DNA from: Rhizobium acidisoli
Lineage (GTDB): Bacteria > Pseudomonadota > Alphaproteobacteria > Rhizobiales > Rhizobiaceae
Length of the DNA stretch: 64,000 bases
Reading direction: 5' to 3'
Assembly (NCBI RefSeq): GCF_002531755.2
Contig: NZ_CP034998.1
Location: forward strand, 4,084,501 to 4,148,500
The notes under the pieces were generated by a model. It was given only the letters and a program-made list of their open reading frames with translations. It ran no database searches and was not told the DNA's origin. This document shows, one piece after another, positions 27,997-36,897 of the stretch; within the stretch, counting starts at the first letter, position 1; each line of letters begins with the position of its first letter. Position numbers and translations under genes: made by a program.

Positions 27997-29883
27997 TCAG
28001 TCCATGGCGTGGATATCTCTGTTCTTCGTTTCCGGCAGGAAGATCAGGCCGATCACCAGGGTGATCGACGCAAAGACGATCGGGTACCAGAGACCGTAAT
28101 AGATATCGCCCGCGGCAGCGCTCATCGCGAAGGCCGTTGCCGGCAGCAGGCCACCGAACCAGCCGTTGCCGATGTGATAGGGCAGCGACATGCCAGTATA
28201 GCGGATGCGGGTCGGGAAGAGCTCGACCAGCAGAGCGGCGATCGGGCCGTAGACCATCGTCACATAGAGGACGAGCACGAACAGGATTGCGATCGTGCCG
28301 ATCCAGTTGACGCGGGCGGGATCGGCGGTCATGGCGAAGGTGCCGCCATTGGCGACGTTGTAGACCGCCATGTCGGTGACGCCGTTGGCCTCATCCGCCG
28401 TCAGCAGCTTGGTCTCGACCAGCTTGGCCGCCGGCATGGTTTCCTTCTCGCCGGCACGCACGGTATCGGCATTGAGCGACAGTTCCGGATTGGCTGCGAT
28501 GAAAGCATCGAGCTTGGCATCCGGCACCTTGGCGGCGGCGCGCTTCAGGGGATAGCCGGCATCGTGGAGCGCGATGTTGACGCCCTTTTCGAAGGCGGCG
28601 GTCATGCCCTTGGCCTTGTCGCCGGCGGCAACGACGTCGAAGCTCGGGATCGTCTCGTTGCCGACCTTTACCGTTGCCGGCTGACCGGCCGGACCGGGCA
28701 CAACGTCATAAGGCACCGAGTTCTTTGTCAGGAACGCCGTCGCCACGTCGCAGGAGCTGGTGAACTTCGACGTGCCGGTCGGATTGAACTGGAATTTGCA
28801 ATCCGCCGGATCGGCCGTAACCGTTGCCCGGATCGAGGCCTGTGCTTCGGCAAGCGCCGGGTTTGCCGTCCAGGTCATCGCCTTGAACAGCGGATTATAG
28901 GTCACCGCCGCAATAAGAAGGCCTGCCATGATGATCGGCTTGCGACCGATCTTGTCGGAGAGACCGCCGAAGATGACGAAGAACGGCGTAGCGAGGAAGA
29001 GTGCGATGGCGACCATGATATTGGCCGACTGCAGGTCCACCTTCAGCACGTTCTGCAGGAAGAACAGGGCATAGAACTGGCCGCCGTACCAGACGACCGC
29101 CTGGCCCATGGTGGCGCCGAGAAGCGCGATGATCGCAATCTTGGCGTTTCTCCATGTGCCGAAGGCTTCGGTCAGCGGCGCCTTGGAGCCCTTACCTTCC
29201 GCCTTCATGCGCTGGAACGCCGGTGATTCGTTCATCTTCAGGCGGATCCAGACGGAAATGCCGAGCAGGACGACCGAGACCAGGAACGGAATGCGCCAGC
29301 CCCAGGCGGCGAACTGAGCCGCGCCCATCAGATATTGAACCAGGACGATGACGATCAGCGACAGGAACAGACCGAGCGTCGCCGTCGTCTGGATCCATGA
29401 GGTGAAGTAGCCGCGGCGCCCGTTCGGCGCATGTTCGGCGACATAGGTTGCCGCACCGCCATATTCACCGCCCAGCGCCAGACCTTGGAGCAGGCGCAGT
29501 GCGATCAGGATGATCGGGGCTGCGATGCCGATGGTGGCGGCACCCGGCAGGATGCCGACGAGGAAGGTCGACAGACCCATGATCATGATCGTCACCAGGA
29601 AGGTGTACTTCCGGCCAACCAGGTCGCCGAGACGGCCGAATACCAGCGCGCCGAACGGGCGCACCAGGAAGCCGGCGGCAAAGGCGAGCAGCGTGAAGAT
29701 GTTGCGTGTCGCCTCGGGATATTGGGTGAAATAGGTCGCGCCGATATAGGTGGCGAGCGAACCATAGAGATAGAAATCATACCATTCGAAAACGGTTCCG
29801 AGCGAAGAGGCGAAGATCACCTTCTTCTCTTCGCTGGTCATCGGACCGGCCTTCGCGCCGTCGATGCTTGCGACATTTGCCAT
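27997..29883 (-). CDS. MFS transporter, metabolite:H+ symporter (MHS) type, with large insertion
   Basis: A 628-residue permease. SSLGTVFEWYDFYLYGSLA at the N-terminus, RPFGALVFGRLGDLVGRKYTF between helices 2 and 3, and LQGLALGGEYGGAATYVAEHAP are MHS-family signatures (ShiA, KgtP, ProP relatives). Usual members have about 430-450 residues; here an extra, soluble, Cys-containing stretch of roughly 180 residues (about 340-520) lies between TM8 and TM9, which should be periplasmic. The last four helices resume at NWIGTIAILFVLVLYV. GGAGGA precedes the ATG. A dicarboxylate or other organic acid substrate is plausible but unproven. Confidence 0.9.
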   Translation of the reverse strand: MANVASIDGAKAGPMTSEEKKVIFASSLGTVFEWYDFYLYGSLATYIGATYFTQYPEATRNIFTLLAFAAGFLVRPFGALVFGRLGDLVGRKYTFLVTIMIMGLSTFLVGILPGAATIGIAAPIILIALRLLQGLALGGEYGGAATYVAEHAPNGRRGYFTSWIQTTATLGLFLSLIVIVLVQYLMGAAQFAAWGWRIPFLVSVVLLGISVWIRLKMNESPAFQRMKAEGKGSKAPLTEAFGTWRNAKIAIIALLGATMGQAVVWYGGQFYALFFLQNVLKVDLQSANIMVAIALFLATPFFVIFGGLSDKIGRKPIIMAGLLIAAVTYNPLFKAMTWTANPALAEAQASIRATVTADPADCKFQFNPTGTSKFTSSCDVATAFLTKNSVPYDVVPGPAGQPATVKVGNETIPSFDVVAAGDKAKGMTAAFEKGVNIALHDAGYPLKRAAAKVPDAKLDAFIAANPELSLNADTVRAGEKETMPAAKLVETKLLTADEANGVTDMAVYNVANGGTFAMTADPARVNWIGTIAILFVLVLYVTMVYGPIAALLVELFPTRIRYTGMSLPYHIGNGWFGGLLPATAFAMSAAAGDIYYGLWYPIVFASITLVIGLIFLPETKNRDIHAMD

Positions 29884-30069
29884 TGTCTGTCCTCCACAGA
29901 GTGATGAGCACGCGCGCGACCTACTCTCCTCAAAGCAGACCCCTGGCCGCGACACGCCTGACGAGAGTGTGCCAGAAACGGCAGGTCAAAAAGAGAGATG
30001 CTTTGGGATTATGACTTTAGTCTAATGGCAACGCGCCGTGGCAGGCAGCCGAGTCGTCAGCCGGCCTGG

Positions 30070-31332
30070 TTACGCTCTCAGCGCCTGCGCCGGCGATTGC
30101 CGGTAGGCGAGCACCGCCGGCAGTGCGGCCAGAATTGTGGCGAAGGCAAGCAGCAGCGCCGCAAGCCCGGCGTCTTCACGGGCGAAACCGACCGGCATGG
30201 CGATCCCGCTCGTCTGAGAGAACATGCCGGACAAGATCAGCGCCGCAGCATAACCGAAGGTGAATCCGAGCCCGATGCCGACGGCCACCAGGAAGAAGAA
30301 TTCCAGCCAGACGATGCCGAAAATCGCGCCGCGCGGGGCGCCGAAGGCCCGCAGCGCGCCGATCTGGCGGCGGCGTTGGCCGATATGGATGACCGTCACC
30401 AGCACCAGCGAGGCAGCGACGAGCGCTTGCGCGCCGGCGGCGACCGCAACAAGAATCTGTTTGGCGTCGCCGAGCGTGCCGTAGAGATTGGTCAGCACTT
30501 CGCCGGGGAAAACGGCGACGGTATTGCCGCTGCGATACTCCTGCCGCAGCTTGTAGGCCTCGGCGATCGTCTTCGGTTTGACAAGGATGGCGGGAAGGCC
30601 GGGAGCATCCGCAGCCCATTTCTCGTCGATTACGGCATCCGGGTCGATTTCGCCGTGATGCTCATGCGCATCGTGGCCGGCGCCTTCATGCTCATGATCG
30701 TGTCCGACCTCGGCTTCATGCGCCTTCGCCCCCAGACCATGGATATGCCAGACGGCCTGGATCGGAACGAGAATGGCCCGATCCCAGGCCGTGCCGGTCG
30801 GCCGGAGGCGGCCGGCGACGTGATAGACGAGTTCGGTATGCGTCTCGCCGCCTTCTTCCGCCGACCCATGCATCGGCTTCACTTCGCCGCCGAGCGGCAG
30901 CTTGACGGCGGAGCCGATCACCGCTTCTCCCTCACGGGCGAAAACCTTGCCCTCGGCAAAGCCGCCGGACAGATTCTCCGCCAACGTCACCGTCGTGCCG
31001 ACGATCGGATAGCCGGAGAAGGAATCGCCGAAGCCGATCGGCGCGGCCCAGCCGACGCGGGGATCGGCGGCAAGCCTGGCCAGCACGTCGCCCGGCATCA
31101 GCGGCAAAGGCGAGGGCTGCAGGAAGACGGAAGACAGCACGAGCTGCGTCTCGCTGCCGCCGGCGCCGATGACGAGATCGAACTTGTCGGCGGCGCGCGC
31201 ACTGCCGAGACGAAGCGCCCGCTCCTGCAGCACGACGCAAACGCCGAGCGCGGTCGCAAGCGCCACCAGCAGCACGACCACCAGAGACCCCGCCCAGAGG
31301 CGACGAAGATCGGAAAGGATAAAGCGGATCAT
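30070..31332 (-). CDS. ABC transporter permease, FtsX/MacB type, His-rich loop
   Basis: A 420-residue permease. One N-terminal membrane helix (residues 13-35) is followed by a periplasmic domain, then three C-terminal helices with the FtsX-type loop RRRQIGALRAFGAPRGAIFGIVWLEF. Residues 205-226 of the periplasmic domain hold ten His among Asp/Glu (HDHEHEGAGHDAHEHH), the look of a Zn2+ or Ni2+ sponge. Its ATG overlaps the ATPase stop (ATGA). A metal-related role is inferred from the His-rich loop and the gene set. Confidence 0.85.
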   Translation of the reverse strand: MIRFILSDLRRLWAGSLVVVLLVALATALGVCVVLQERALRLGSARAADKFDLVIGAGGSETQLVLSSVFLQPSPLPLMPGDVLARLAADPRVGWAAPIGFGDSFSGYPIVGTTVTLAENLSGGFAEGKVFAREGEAVIGSAVKLPLGGEVKPMHGSAEEGGETHTELVYHVAGRLRPTGTAWDRAILVPIQAVWHIHGLGAKAHEAEVGHDHEHEGAGHDAHEHHGEIDPDAVIDEKWAADAPGLPAILVKPKTIAEAYKLRQEYRSGNTVAVFPGEVLTNLYGTLGDAKQILVAVAAGAQALVAASLVLVTVIHIGQRRRQIGALRAFGAPRGAIFGIVWLEFFFLVAVGIGLGFTFGYAAALILSGMFSQTSGIAMPVGFAREDAGLAALLLAFATILAALPAVLAYRQSPAQALRA

Positions 31333-32021
31333 GCAGCCTCTCCCGCCGTTGCCGCGGAATCGTCGCTGATCCGGCCGGACCCGAAGGTGATGCGCCGGTC
31401 GAGGCGGCCGGCCAGACGCTGATCGTGCGAAACGACGATCAGCGTGCTGCCTTCGGCAATGGCGAGATCGAGGATGAGATCGCCGACAGCCTCGCCGCTT
31501 TCGGCATCGAGGCTCGCCGTCGGTTCGTCGGCGATGATGACACCGGGCTTGCGCAGCAGTGCCCGGCCGATCGCCACGCGCTGCATCTCGCCGCGCGACA
31601 TGGTTTCGATCTTCTGGCCGGGGCGCGAAAGACCGACCGTGCTCAATAGCGCATGCGCCCGCTCGATGACATCAGCCGTGGCGGCACCCGCAAGCCGCGC
31701 CGGCAAAAGCACGTTCTCCAGCGCCGACAGGCCGGGGAAGAGATGAAATTCCTGCATCACCAGGCCGATATTGGCAGCACGGAACCGGTCACGCCGGCTT
31801 TCGGAAAAACCGGCAATATCCTCGCCGTTCCACCGGATGCGGCCCTGGCGCGTCCGTTCCAGCCCGGCAACAATATTGACGAAGGTGCTTTTGCCGGAGC
31901 CGGACGCGCCTGTAATGGCGACCCTGCTTCCGGCATCGATCGACAGGCTAGTGATTGCCAGCGCCGGCGAGGACAGGCCCGGGAAGGTAACGTCAAGGTT
32001 TTCGATATCGAGAGCGAGCAT
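31329..32021 (-). CDS. ABC transporter ATP-binding protein (LolD/MacB-like)
   Basis: A 230-residue ATPase with Walker A ITGASGSGKSTF near residue 38, the signature [16 protein letters not shown] and Walker B VIIADEPTASLDAES, followed by the H-loop VVSHD. MSRGE replaces the usual LSGGQ. It lies 6 bases after the exported-protein gene and overlaps the permease gene, so the three are one unit. Confidence 0.9.
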   Translation of the reverse strand: MLALDIENLDVTFPGLSSPALAITSLSIDAGSRVAITGASGSGKSTFVNIVAGLERTRQGRIRWNGEDIAGFSESRRDRFRAANIGLVMQEFHLFPGLSALENVLLPARLAGAATADVIERAHALLSTVGLSRPGQKIETMSRGEMQRVAIGRALLRKPGVIIADEPTASLDAESGEAVGDLILDLAIAEGSTLIVVSHDQRLAGRLDRRITFGSGRISDDSAATAGEAA

Positions 32022-32027
32022 ATCGGT

Positions 32028-32495
32028 TCAGACGGCGGAATATTCGGCCTGGCGGATCCGCAGCAGGCTGACGAAGCCGGTGTCCGGGTCCGTCCAGGAA
32101 CCGTATTCCAGCGTGCCGCGCACTTCGATCGTCTGGCGCGGCTGCACGAAGGTCTGTTTCTCCGAGAGATAGACGACGACGATATTATCAGGCCAGTCGG
32201 CATCCGAGGAGCAGAAGGGGCAGAGCGACATCGGCACCTCGGTGAGTACGAAGAACTGCGCCTCGGCTTTCAAAGGCGGCGCCATGAAGCCCTTCATGCT
32301 GATTTCTTGGCCCGCGAGCCGCTTCACCTTGTCGGAGAATTCGAGGCCAAGCACGCCGAACTTGCCATAAAGCTCATCGAAGCTCATCACGGAACCTGCA
32401 GCAAAACTCGGGCGAGCAGCAGCGACGAAAGCCAGCGTGCCGATGGCGCCGATCAGGCCGCGGCGGCTGAGATGCAGCGAAGGGAGCTTTTCCAT
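32028..32495 (-). CDS. Exported protein of the ABC cassette, DUF3299-like
   Basis: A 155-residue protein with a twin-arginine-like signal (SRRGLIGAIGTLAFVAAARPSFA). The mature part has LAGQEISMKGFMAPP, VPMSLCPFCSSDADWPD and VVYLSEKQ, an OB-like layout with one CxxC. It resembles DUF3299 proteins that accompany metal ABC systems, but I am not certain of the family. GGAG precedes the ATG. It is the first gene of the three-gene unit, and a terminator separates it from phoA. Confidence 0.65.
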   Translation of the reverse strand: MEKLPSLHLSRRGLIGAIGTLAFVAAARPSFAAGSVMSFDELYGKFGVLGLEFSDKVKRLAGQEISMKGFMAPPLKAEAQFFVLTEVPMSLCPFCSSDADWPDNIVVVYLSEKQTFVQPRQTIEVRGTLEYGSWTDPDTGFVSLLRIRQAEYSAV

Positions 32496-32512
32496 GGCGA
32501 TCTCCAATTAAA

Positions 32513-32535
32513 TCCCGGCCGCTGAACGGCCGGGA
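32513..32535 (-). terminator. Terminator of phoA
   Basis: On the minus strand TCCCGGCCG-TTCAG-CGGCCGGGA is followed by TTTAATT and then directly by the GGAG ribosome site of the next gene. It could be a terminator or a partial attenuator. Confidence 0.6.
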
Positions 32536-32590
32536 CCATGATCGATGAAACAGGCAAGGCCGGCAAGCGGCCTGCCGGATCAGCCTCAGA

Positions 32591-34345
32591 TCAGTTCGTC
32601 TGCTTGGCGCCGAGAGCGAAGGTGTCGGCGAGCACGCGATAGACGTCGCTCTGTTCCATGTAGCCATGAAACTCTTCCGAACCCGGACCAGCCGACTGCA
32701 GGACGACGTCGTCGACCGCATGGACGCCGCTGTCGCCGGTCTTCGGAATATTGCCCTGAACGAAGACCGCGCCGGGAACATCCTTGTACTGTTCGTTGGC
32801 GACATATTCCTTCTTTTCGTTCTGGACAGCCGGAACGAACGGACCGTCGAGCTTCGGACGGAAGGTCTCGTAGTGGTCAGGGCCGTTGTTGGCGCTCAGG
32901 AACAGACGGCGGCTGACGTCGATCTTGTCAGGGTAACCGTCACCGTTTTCGTCCTTGTAGTTCGGGAAGCCGGCTTCCGCATAAGTGCCGACCTTTTCGC
33001 GCATTTCCGTGCCGGGCTTGTCGTCATCGACGGTGCCGATGATCGATACACCGTGGGTGTGGTCGCCGGTGACGACGATCAGCGTGTCCGGATGGCTCTT
33101 CTGGAATTCGCGGGCAACGCCGATGGCCTGGTCGAATTCGATGGTTTCGATGACGGCGCGATCCCAATCGAGCGGATGGGACATCTTGTCGATCGAGGAA
33201 CCTTCGACCATCAGGAAGAACCCGTCCGGATTCTTGGAGAGGCGGTCGAGCGCAACCTTGGTCATGGCGACGAGACCCGGCTGGTTCGGGAACTTGTCGA
33301 CGGTGCCCTTCTTAAGGAACTCGCGATCAAGCGTGACGTCCATATTGCCGGTATGGAAGAGACCGAGGAGATTGCCTTCGGCCGATGCATTGGCGGCGAG
33401 CTCGTTCTTGTCGGTCGCAAGCTTATAGCCGGCATCCTGGAACAGCTTAATGTAGTCCTGGTTGTCCTTGCGCTTGGAACCGGGGACCTCTTTGCCGAGG
33501 AAATAGGCCGAGCCGCCGCCGAGCAGGACTTCCGGCTTGACGTCGAGCAGCATGCCGACGACATCGGCCTTGTCGTTGCGGTTACGGGTGTGGGAAACGA
33601 CGGCAGCCGGCGTGGCGTCCTCGACTTCAGCCGTCGCGACGATGCCGATCGACTTCTTGGTCGTGCGGCGGACGGCTTCCCCGAAGGTTTCGACACGCGG
33701 GTCATCGAGCGAGGCCGGCGTACGGTCGGCGTAAACGCCGATCGCGTTGACGGCCGTCTTGTGGCCCGTCATGAAGGCCGACATGGTGTTGGCCGAGTCG
33801 GTATCGACCGCATTCGTCGCCGAGGTGCCGATAAAGGCCATACGCTCGAGATCGTCCATGTTCAGGCGGCCATTCGCCTTACCTTCGGTCATGCCCTTCG
33901 ACATGATGCGGGCAGCGGTGCGGTGCGCAACGGAAAGACCGTCACCGAGCAGGAAGATGATGTTCTTGGCTTTCGGCTGGCCAGCGGTTTCGTAAACGTT
34001 CCAGGTGACGGACTTCGTTTCGTCGCCGGCGGCGACCTCGACCTTATAGGCGCCCGGAGCGGAGATCTTCAGGCCGCGCAGCAGGAGCGCGGAGCCGAGG
34101 GCCTTGTCCTCTTTGCCCTTTTCCAGCTCGACGAACTGCGCCTCGCCGCCGAGGACGGTCTTGTAATCCTGGCCGTTGACCGTGATCTTCACGTCTTCGG
34201 GCTTGACCTGCTTGTTGAGCTCGACCTTGAAGTCGAACGGCGAACCGGCAAGGATCGTCGCGCGATCGAGCGGATAGACCGTCGTCGCCTGAGCGGCGCC
34301 CGCAAGCATGGTGGTGGCCGCAAAAGCGGCAAGAAACGTACGCAT
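32591..34345 (-). CDS. phoA: Alkaline phosphatase, PhoA superfamily
   Basis: Periplasmic phosphomonoesterase of 584 residues with a signal peptide (MRTFLAAFAATTMLAGAAQA). An added N-terminal beta domain of about 120 residues precedes the enzyme core, which starts KNIIFLLGDGLSVAHRTAARI (metal Asp). The nucleophile Ser is in DTDSANTMSAFMTGHKT. Further metal ligands are in VEGSSIDKMSHPLDWDRA and VTGDHTHGV. It is longer than E. coli PhoA (471). A PhoB box is 57 bases upstream of the ATG, so phosphate-starvation control is expected. Zn2+ dependence makes the adjacent metal-like ABC set notable. Confidence 0.9.
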   Translation of the reverse strand: MRTFLAAFAATTMLAGAAQATTVYPLDRATILAGSPFDFKVELNKQVKPEDVKITVNGQDYKTVLGGEAQFVELEKGKEDKALGSALLLRGLKISAPGAYKVEVAAGDETKSVTWNVYETAGQPKAKNIIFLLGDGLSVAHRTAARIMSKGMTEGKANGRLNMDDLERMAFIGTSATNAVDTDSANTMSAFMTGHKTAVNAIGVYADRTPASLDDPRVETFGEAVRRTTKKSIGIVATAEVEDATPAAVVSHTRNRNDKADVVGMLLDVKPEVLLGGGSAYFLGKEVPGSKRKDNQDYIKLFQDAGYKLATDKNELAANASAEGNLLGLFHTGNMDVTLDREFLKKGTVDKFPNQPGLVAMTKVALDRLSKNPDGFFLMVEGSSIDKMSHPLDWDRAVIETIEFDQAIGVAREFQKSHPDTLIVVTGDHTHGVSIIGTVDDDKPGTEMREKVGTYAEAGFPNYKDENGDGYPDKIDVSRRLFLSANNGPDHYETFRPKLDGPFVPAVQNEKKEYVANEQYKDVPGAVFVQGNIPKTGDSGVHAVDDVVLQSAGPGSEEFHGYMEQSDVYRVLADTFALGAKQTN

Positions 34346-34402
34346 GGAAAACCCCCGTTTTCGTTGCAGACATTGAGAACCCGGCCGGGATACCTGCCGA
34401 GG

Positions 34403-34420
34403 ATGACAGCGGCATGACAA
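34403..34420 (-). promoter_or_regulatory. PhoB box upstream of phoA
   Basis: TTGTCAT-GCCG-CTGTCAT on the minus strand matches the PhoB direct repeat CTGTCAT-N4-CTGTCAT at 13 of 14 informative bases and lies 57 bases before phoA. Confidence 0.8.
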
Positions 34421-34524
34421 AACGTCGCAGCATCGCGGCCGCCGCTTTCGCCTCCTGCTTCGAGCGCAAAAACCTTGACTCCTGTGGAAAACCTTCTAAG
34501 AGCAACAGCGGAAAAGGAATCTCC

Positions 34525-34644
34525 ATGGTTCGCGACGAACACGCCATTGCTGACCGCAATGACCGGGCACGGGTTGCCGGGGTGGATATTGCCGTTCCGG
34601 TTTCTGCCAAAACCAAGGCCAAAACGACGACGAAAACCGTCTGA
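34525..34644 (+). CDS. Possible small basic protein, 39 residues
   Basis: MVRDEHAIADRNDRARVAGV is followed by a Lys/Thr-rich tail ending TKTV. An AAGGA lies 7 bases before the ATG, and TTGACT-N16-TAAGAG upstream could be a promoter. No family is recognised and codon statistics over 39 codons are weak, so it may be chance. Confidence 0.3.
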   Translation: MVRDEHAIADRNDRARVAGVDIAVPVSAKTKAKTTTKTV

Positions 34645-34755
34645 CGTCTCTGGCCTGCCGCTCTCTCCCCGGCTCGGCTGGGGACAGGAAGACGCGATCC
34701 GTCGCGCCTTTCCCCTCACCGGACAAGAGGAGAGAAGAGAAAGAGAGCTTGAGAA

Positions 34756-35790
34756 ATGGGTTTCAAAGTAGCAATTGCGGGAGCAACCGGAAATGTCGGC
34801 CGGGAGATGCTCAACATTCTCTCCGAACGCGGCTTCCCCGCCGATGAGGTCGTGGCGCTCGCCTCCGCGCGTTCGCAGGGCACCGAGGTTTCCTATGGTG
34901 ACCGGACGCTGAAGGTCTCCAATCTGGAGAATTACGATTTCTCCGACACCGATATCTGCCTGATGTCGGCCGGCGGCGAAATCTCCAAGAAGTTTTCGCC
35001 GAAGATCGGTCAGCAGGGCTGCATCGTCATCGACAATTCCTCGGCCTGGCGTTACGACGCCGACGTGCCGCTGATCGTACCGGAAGTGAACCCGGACGCC
35101 ATCAGCCAGTTCACCAAGCGCAACATCATCGCCAATCCGAATTGCTCGACCGCCCAGCTGGTGGTGGCGCTGAAGCCGCTGCATGACTTCGCCAAGATCA
35201 AGCGCGTCGTCATCTCGACCTACCAGTCGGTCTCCGGCGCCGGCAAGGACGGCATGGACGAGCTCTTCAATCAGACGCGCGCCGTCTTCGTTGCCGATCC
35301 GATCGAGAACAAGAAGTTCACCAAGCGTATCGCCTTCAACGTCATCCCGCACATCGACGTCTTCATGGAAGACGGCTACACCAAGGAAGAGTGGAAGGTG
35401 CTGGCCGAGACGAAGAAGATGCTCGACCCGAAGATCAAGGTGACCTGCACGGCAGTGCGCGTGCCTGTCTTCATCGGCCATTCGGAATCGGTCAACATCG
35501 AGTTCGAAAACGAGATCACCGCCGACCAGGCCCGTGACATCCTGCGCGATGCACCGGGCTGCCTCGTCATCGACAAGCGTGAGGACGGCGGCTACATCAC
35601 GCCGTATGAATCCGCCGGCGAGGACGCGACCTACATCTCGCGCATCCGCGAGGACGCGACAGTCGAAAACGGCCTCAACATCTGGGTGGTCTCCGACAAT
35701 CTGCGCAAGGGCGCGGCATTGAACGCCATTCAGATCGCCGAGCTGCTCGTCAATCGCGGCCTCGTCAAGCCGCGCAAGCAGGCCGCCTGA
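34756..35790 (+). CDS. asd: Aspartate-semialdehyde dehydrogenase
   Basis: NADPH-dependent reduction of aspartyl phosphate for lysine, threonine, methionine and diaminopimelate. The Rossmann start GFKVAIAGATGNVGREML, the nucleophile Cys in NPNCSTAQLVVAL, STYQSVSGAGKDGMDEL, and the substrate-binding FIGHSESVNIEFE region are all present. 344 residues. GAGGAGAG lies about 20 bases before the ATG, with AGAGCTTGAG nearer. Confidence 0.96.
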   Translation: MGFKVAIAGATGNVGREMLNILSERGFPADEVVALASARSQGTEVSYGDRTLKVSNLENYDFSDTDICLMSAGGEISKKFSPKIGQQGCIVIDNSSAWRYDADVPLIVPEVNPDAISQFTKRNIIANPNCSTAQLVVALKPLHDFAKIKRVVISTYQSVSGAGKDGMDELFNQTRAVFVADPIENKKFTKRIAFNVIPHIDVFMEDGYTKEEWKVLAETKKMLDPKIKVTCTAVRVPVFIGHSESVNIEFENEITADQARDILRDAPGCLVIDKREDGGYITPYESAGEDATYISRIREDATVENGLNIWVVSDNLRKGAALNAIQIAELLVNRGLVKPRKQAA

Positions 35791-35816
35791 TACGATTTGT
35801 AAACCATAAGATGTTA

Positions 35817-35844
35817 AAGCCCTGCTCGGTGAGCGGGGCTTTTC
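35817..35844 (+). terminator. Terminator after asd
   Basis: AAGCCCTGCTC-GGT-GAGCGGGGCTT forms an 11-bp stem with one G-T pair, followed by TTCC. Confidence 0.75.
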
Positions 35845-35958
35845 CGGGGCAAATCAACTGTATAAGCGCTCGCTAAAAGGTGATCGTGACAAAATCGTGA
35901 GTGGCTGGCATTCTCTTGCCCGCCTAAAAACTATGCAGATCGAGAGCGGGGTTTCTCA

Positions 35959-36780
35959 ATGCGCATGACAAAGTTGTTTCTGGCGGCCGCTGCGGCAATG
36001 GGCGTCCTCCATGCGGTACCGGCGTTCGCGCAGGGACCGCAATGCGGCAATACCAGTGCCGGCTTTGAAGCCTGGGTTGCCGATTTCAAGCAGACGGCGG
36101 CAGCCAATGGCGTCAGCCAGGCGGTTCTGAGCCGCGCCTTCGCCAACGTCAACTACAACAAACCAACGATCGCCGCCGACCGCGGCCAGAAGAGCTTCAA
36201 ACTCTCCTTCGACGCCTTCATGCAGAAGCGCGGCGGTGCCGCCGTCATCTCCCGCGGCCGCAGCATGAAAGCAGCCAACCAGGCACTTTTTGCCTCGATC
36301 GAGCGCCGTTTCGGCGTTCCGGCCGGCCCGCTCATCGCCATCTGGGGCATGGAGACCGGTTTTGGCAGCTACATGGGCAACCAGCATACGCTGTCGGCCG
36401 TTTCGACGCTCGCCTATGACTGCCGCCGTTCGGACTATTTCACCGACCAGCTCTACGCCGCGCTCCAGCTCGTCTCCGAGGGTTATCTGAGCCCGCAGGC
36501 CAAGGGTGCTGCCCATGGTGAAATCGGCCAGACACAGTTTCTGCCGCGCAATGTCGTGCGCTTCGGCGCCGACGGCGATGGCGACGGCCGCGTCGACATG
36601 GTGGGTTCGCGCGCCGATGCACTGGCCTCGACGGCGAATTTCCTCAAGGGCCATGGCTGGCGCGCCGGCGCCGGCTATCAGCCCGGAGAGCCGAATTTCG
36701 TCGCCATCCAGGGCTGGAACGCCGCCAGCGTCTATCAGCAGTCAATCGCCTATATCGGCCAGCAGATCGACGGCAAATAG
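35959..36780 (+). CDS. Lytic murein transglycosylase, MltB family
   Basis: Exported 273-residue enzyme (GH103-like) with a signal peptide (MRMTKLFLAAAAAMGVLHAVPAFA). It cleaves the MurNAc-GlcNAc bond to a 1,6-anhydro end. The catalytic Glu is in IWGMETGFGSYMGN. SLAYDCRR-type and GEIGQTQFLPRNVVRFG segments and the DGDGDGRVD loop are family features. There is no lipobox, so it is a soluble periplasmic form. The stop codon abuts a palindromic repeat. Confidence 0.9.
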   Translation: MRMTKLFLAAAAAMGVLHAVPAFAQGPQCGNTSAGFEAWVADFKQTAAANGVSQAVLSRAFANVNYNKPTIAADRGQKSFKLSFDAFMQKRGGAAVISRGRSMKAANQALFASIERRFGVPAGPLIAIWGMETGFGSYMGNQHTLSAVSTLAYDCRRSDYFTDQLYAALQLVSEGYLSPQAKGAAHGEIGQTQFLPRNVVRFGADGDGDGRVDMVGSRADALASTANFLKGHGWRAGAGYQPGEPNFVAIQGWNAASVYQQSIAYIGQQIDGK

Positions 36781-36827
36781 TGCATGTCGCCCGGAAGTGT
36801 GAAGCGGTTCCGGGACAACGACATGCA
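36781..36827. repeat. Palindromic intergenic repeat, copy 2
   Basis: TGCATGTCG-CCCGGAA-(11 bases)-TTCCGGG-ACAA-CGACATGCA starts on the base after the mltB stop, as copy 1 does after another gene. The stems are identical in both copies while the loop differs, which points to structure rather than coding. Confidence 0.75.
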
Positions 36828-36868
36828 CAAAACAAAAGGCTTTAAGTCTTCTTCGACAACCATACCCG

Positions 36869-36897
36869 AAAACGCCGCTGCGACATGCGGCGTTTTT
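36869..36897. terminator. Bidirectional terminator between mltB and the GGDEF gene
   Basis: AAAACGCCGC-(8 bases)-GCGGCGTTTTT is a GC stem flanked by A and T runs, so it can end transcripts from both convergent genes. Confidence 0.8.

Larger units (their letters stand above)
34346..34755. other. phoA-asd intergenic region
   Basis: 410 bases between divergent phoA and asd. It holds the phoA promoter with its PhoB box, a possible 39-codon ORF and the asd leader with AAGAGGAGAG. I see no hairpin strong enough for an RNA gene and no repeat element. Confidence 0.6.
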
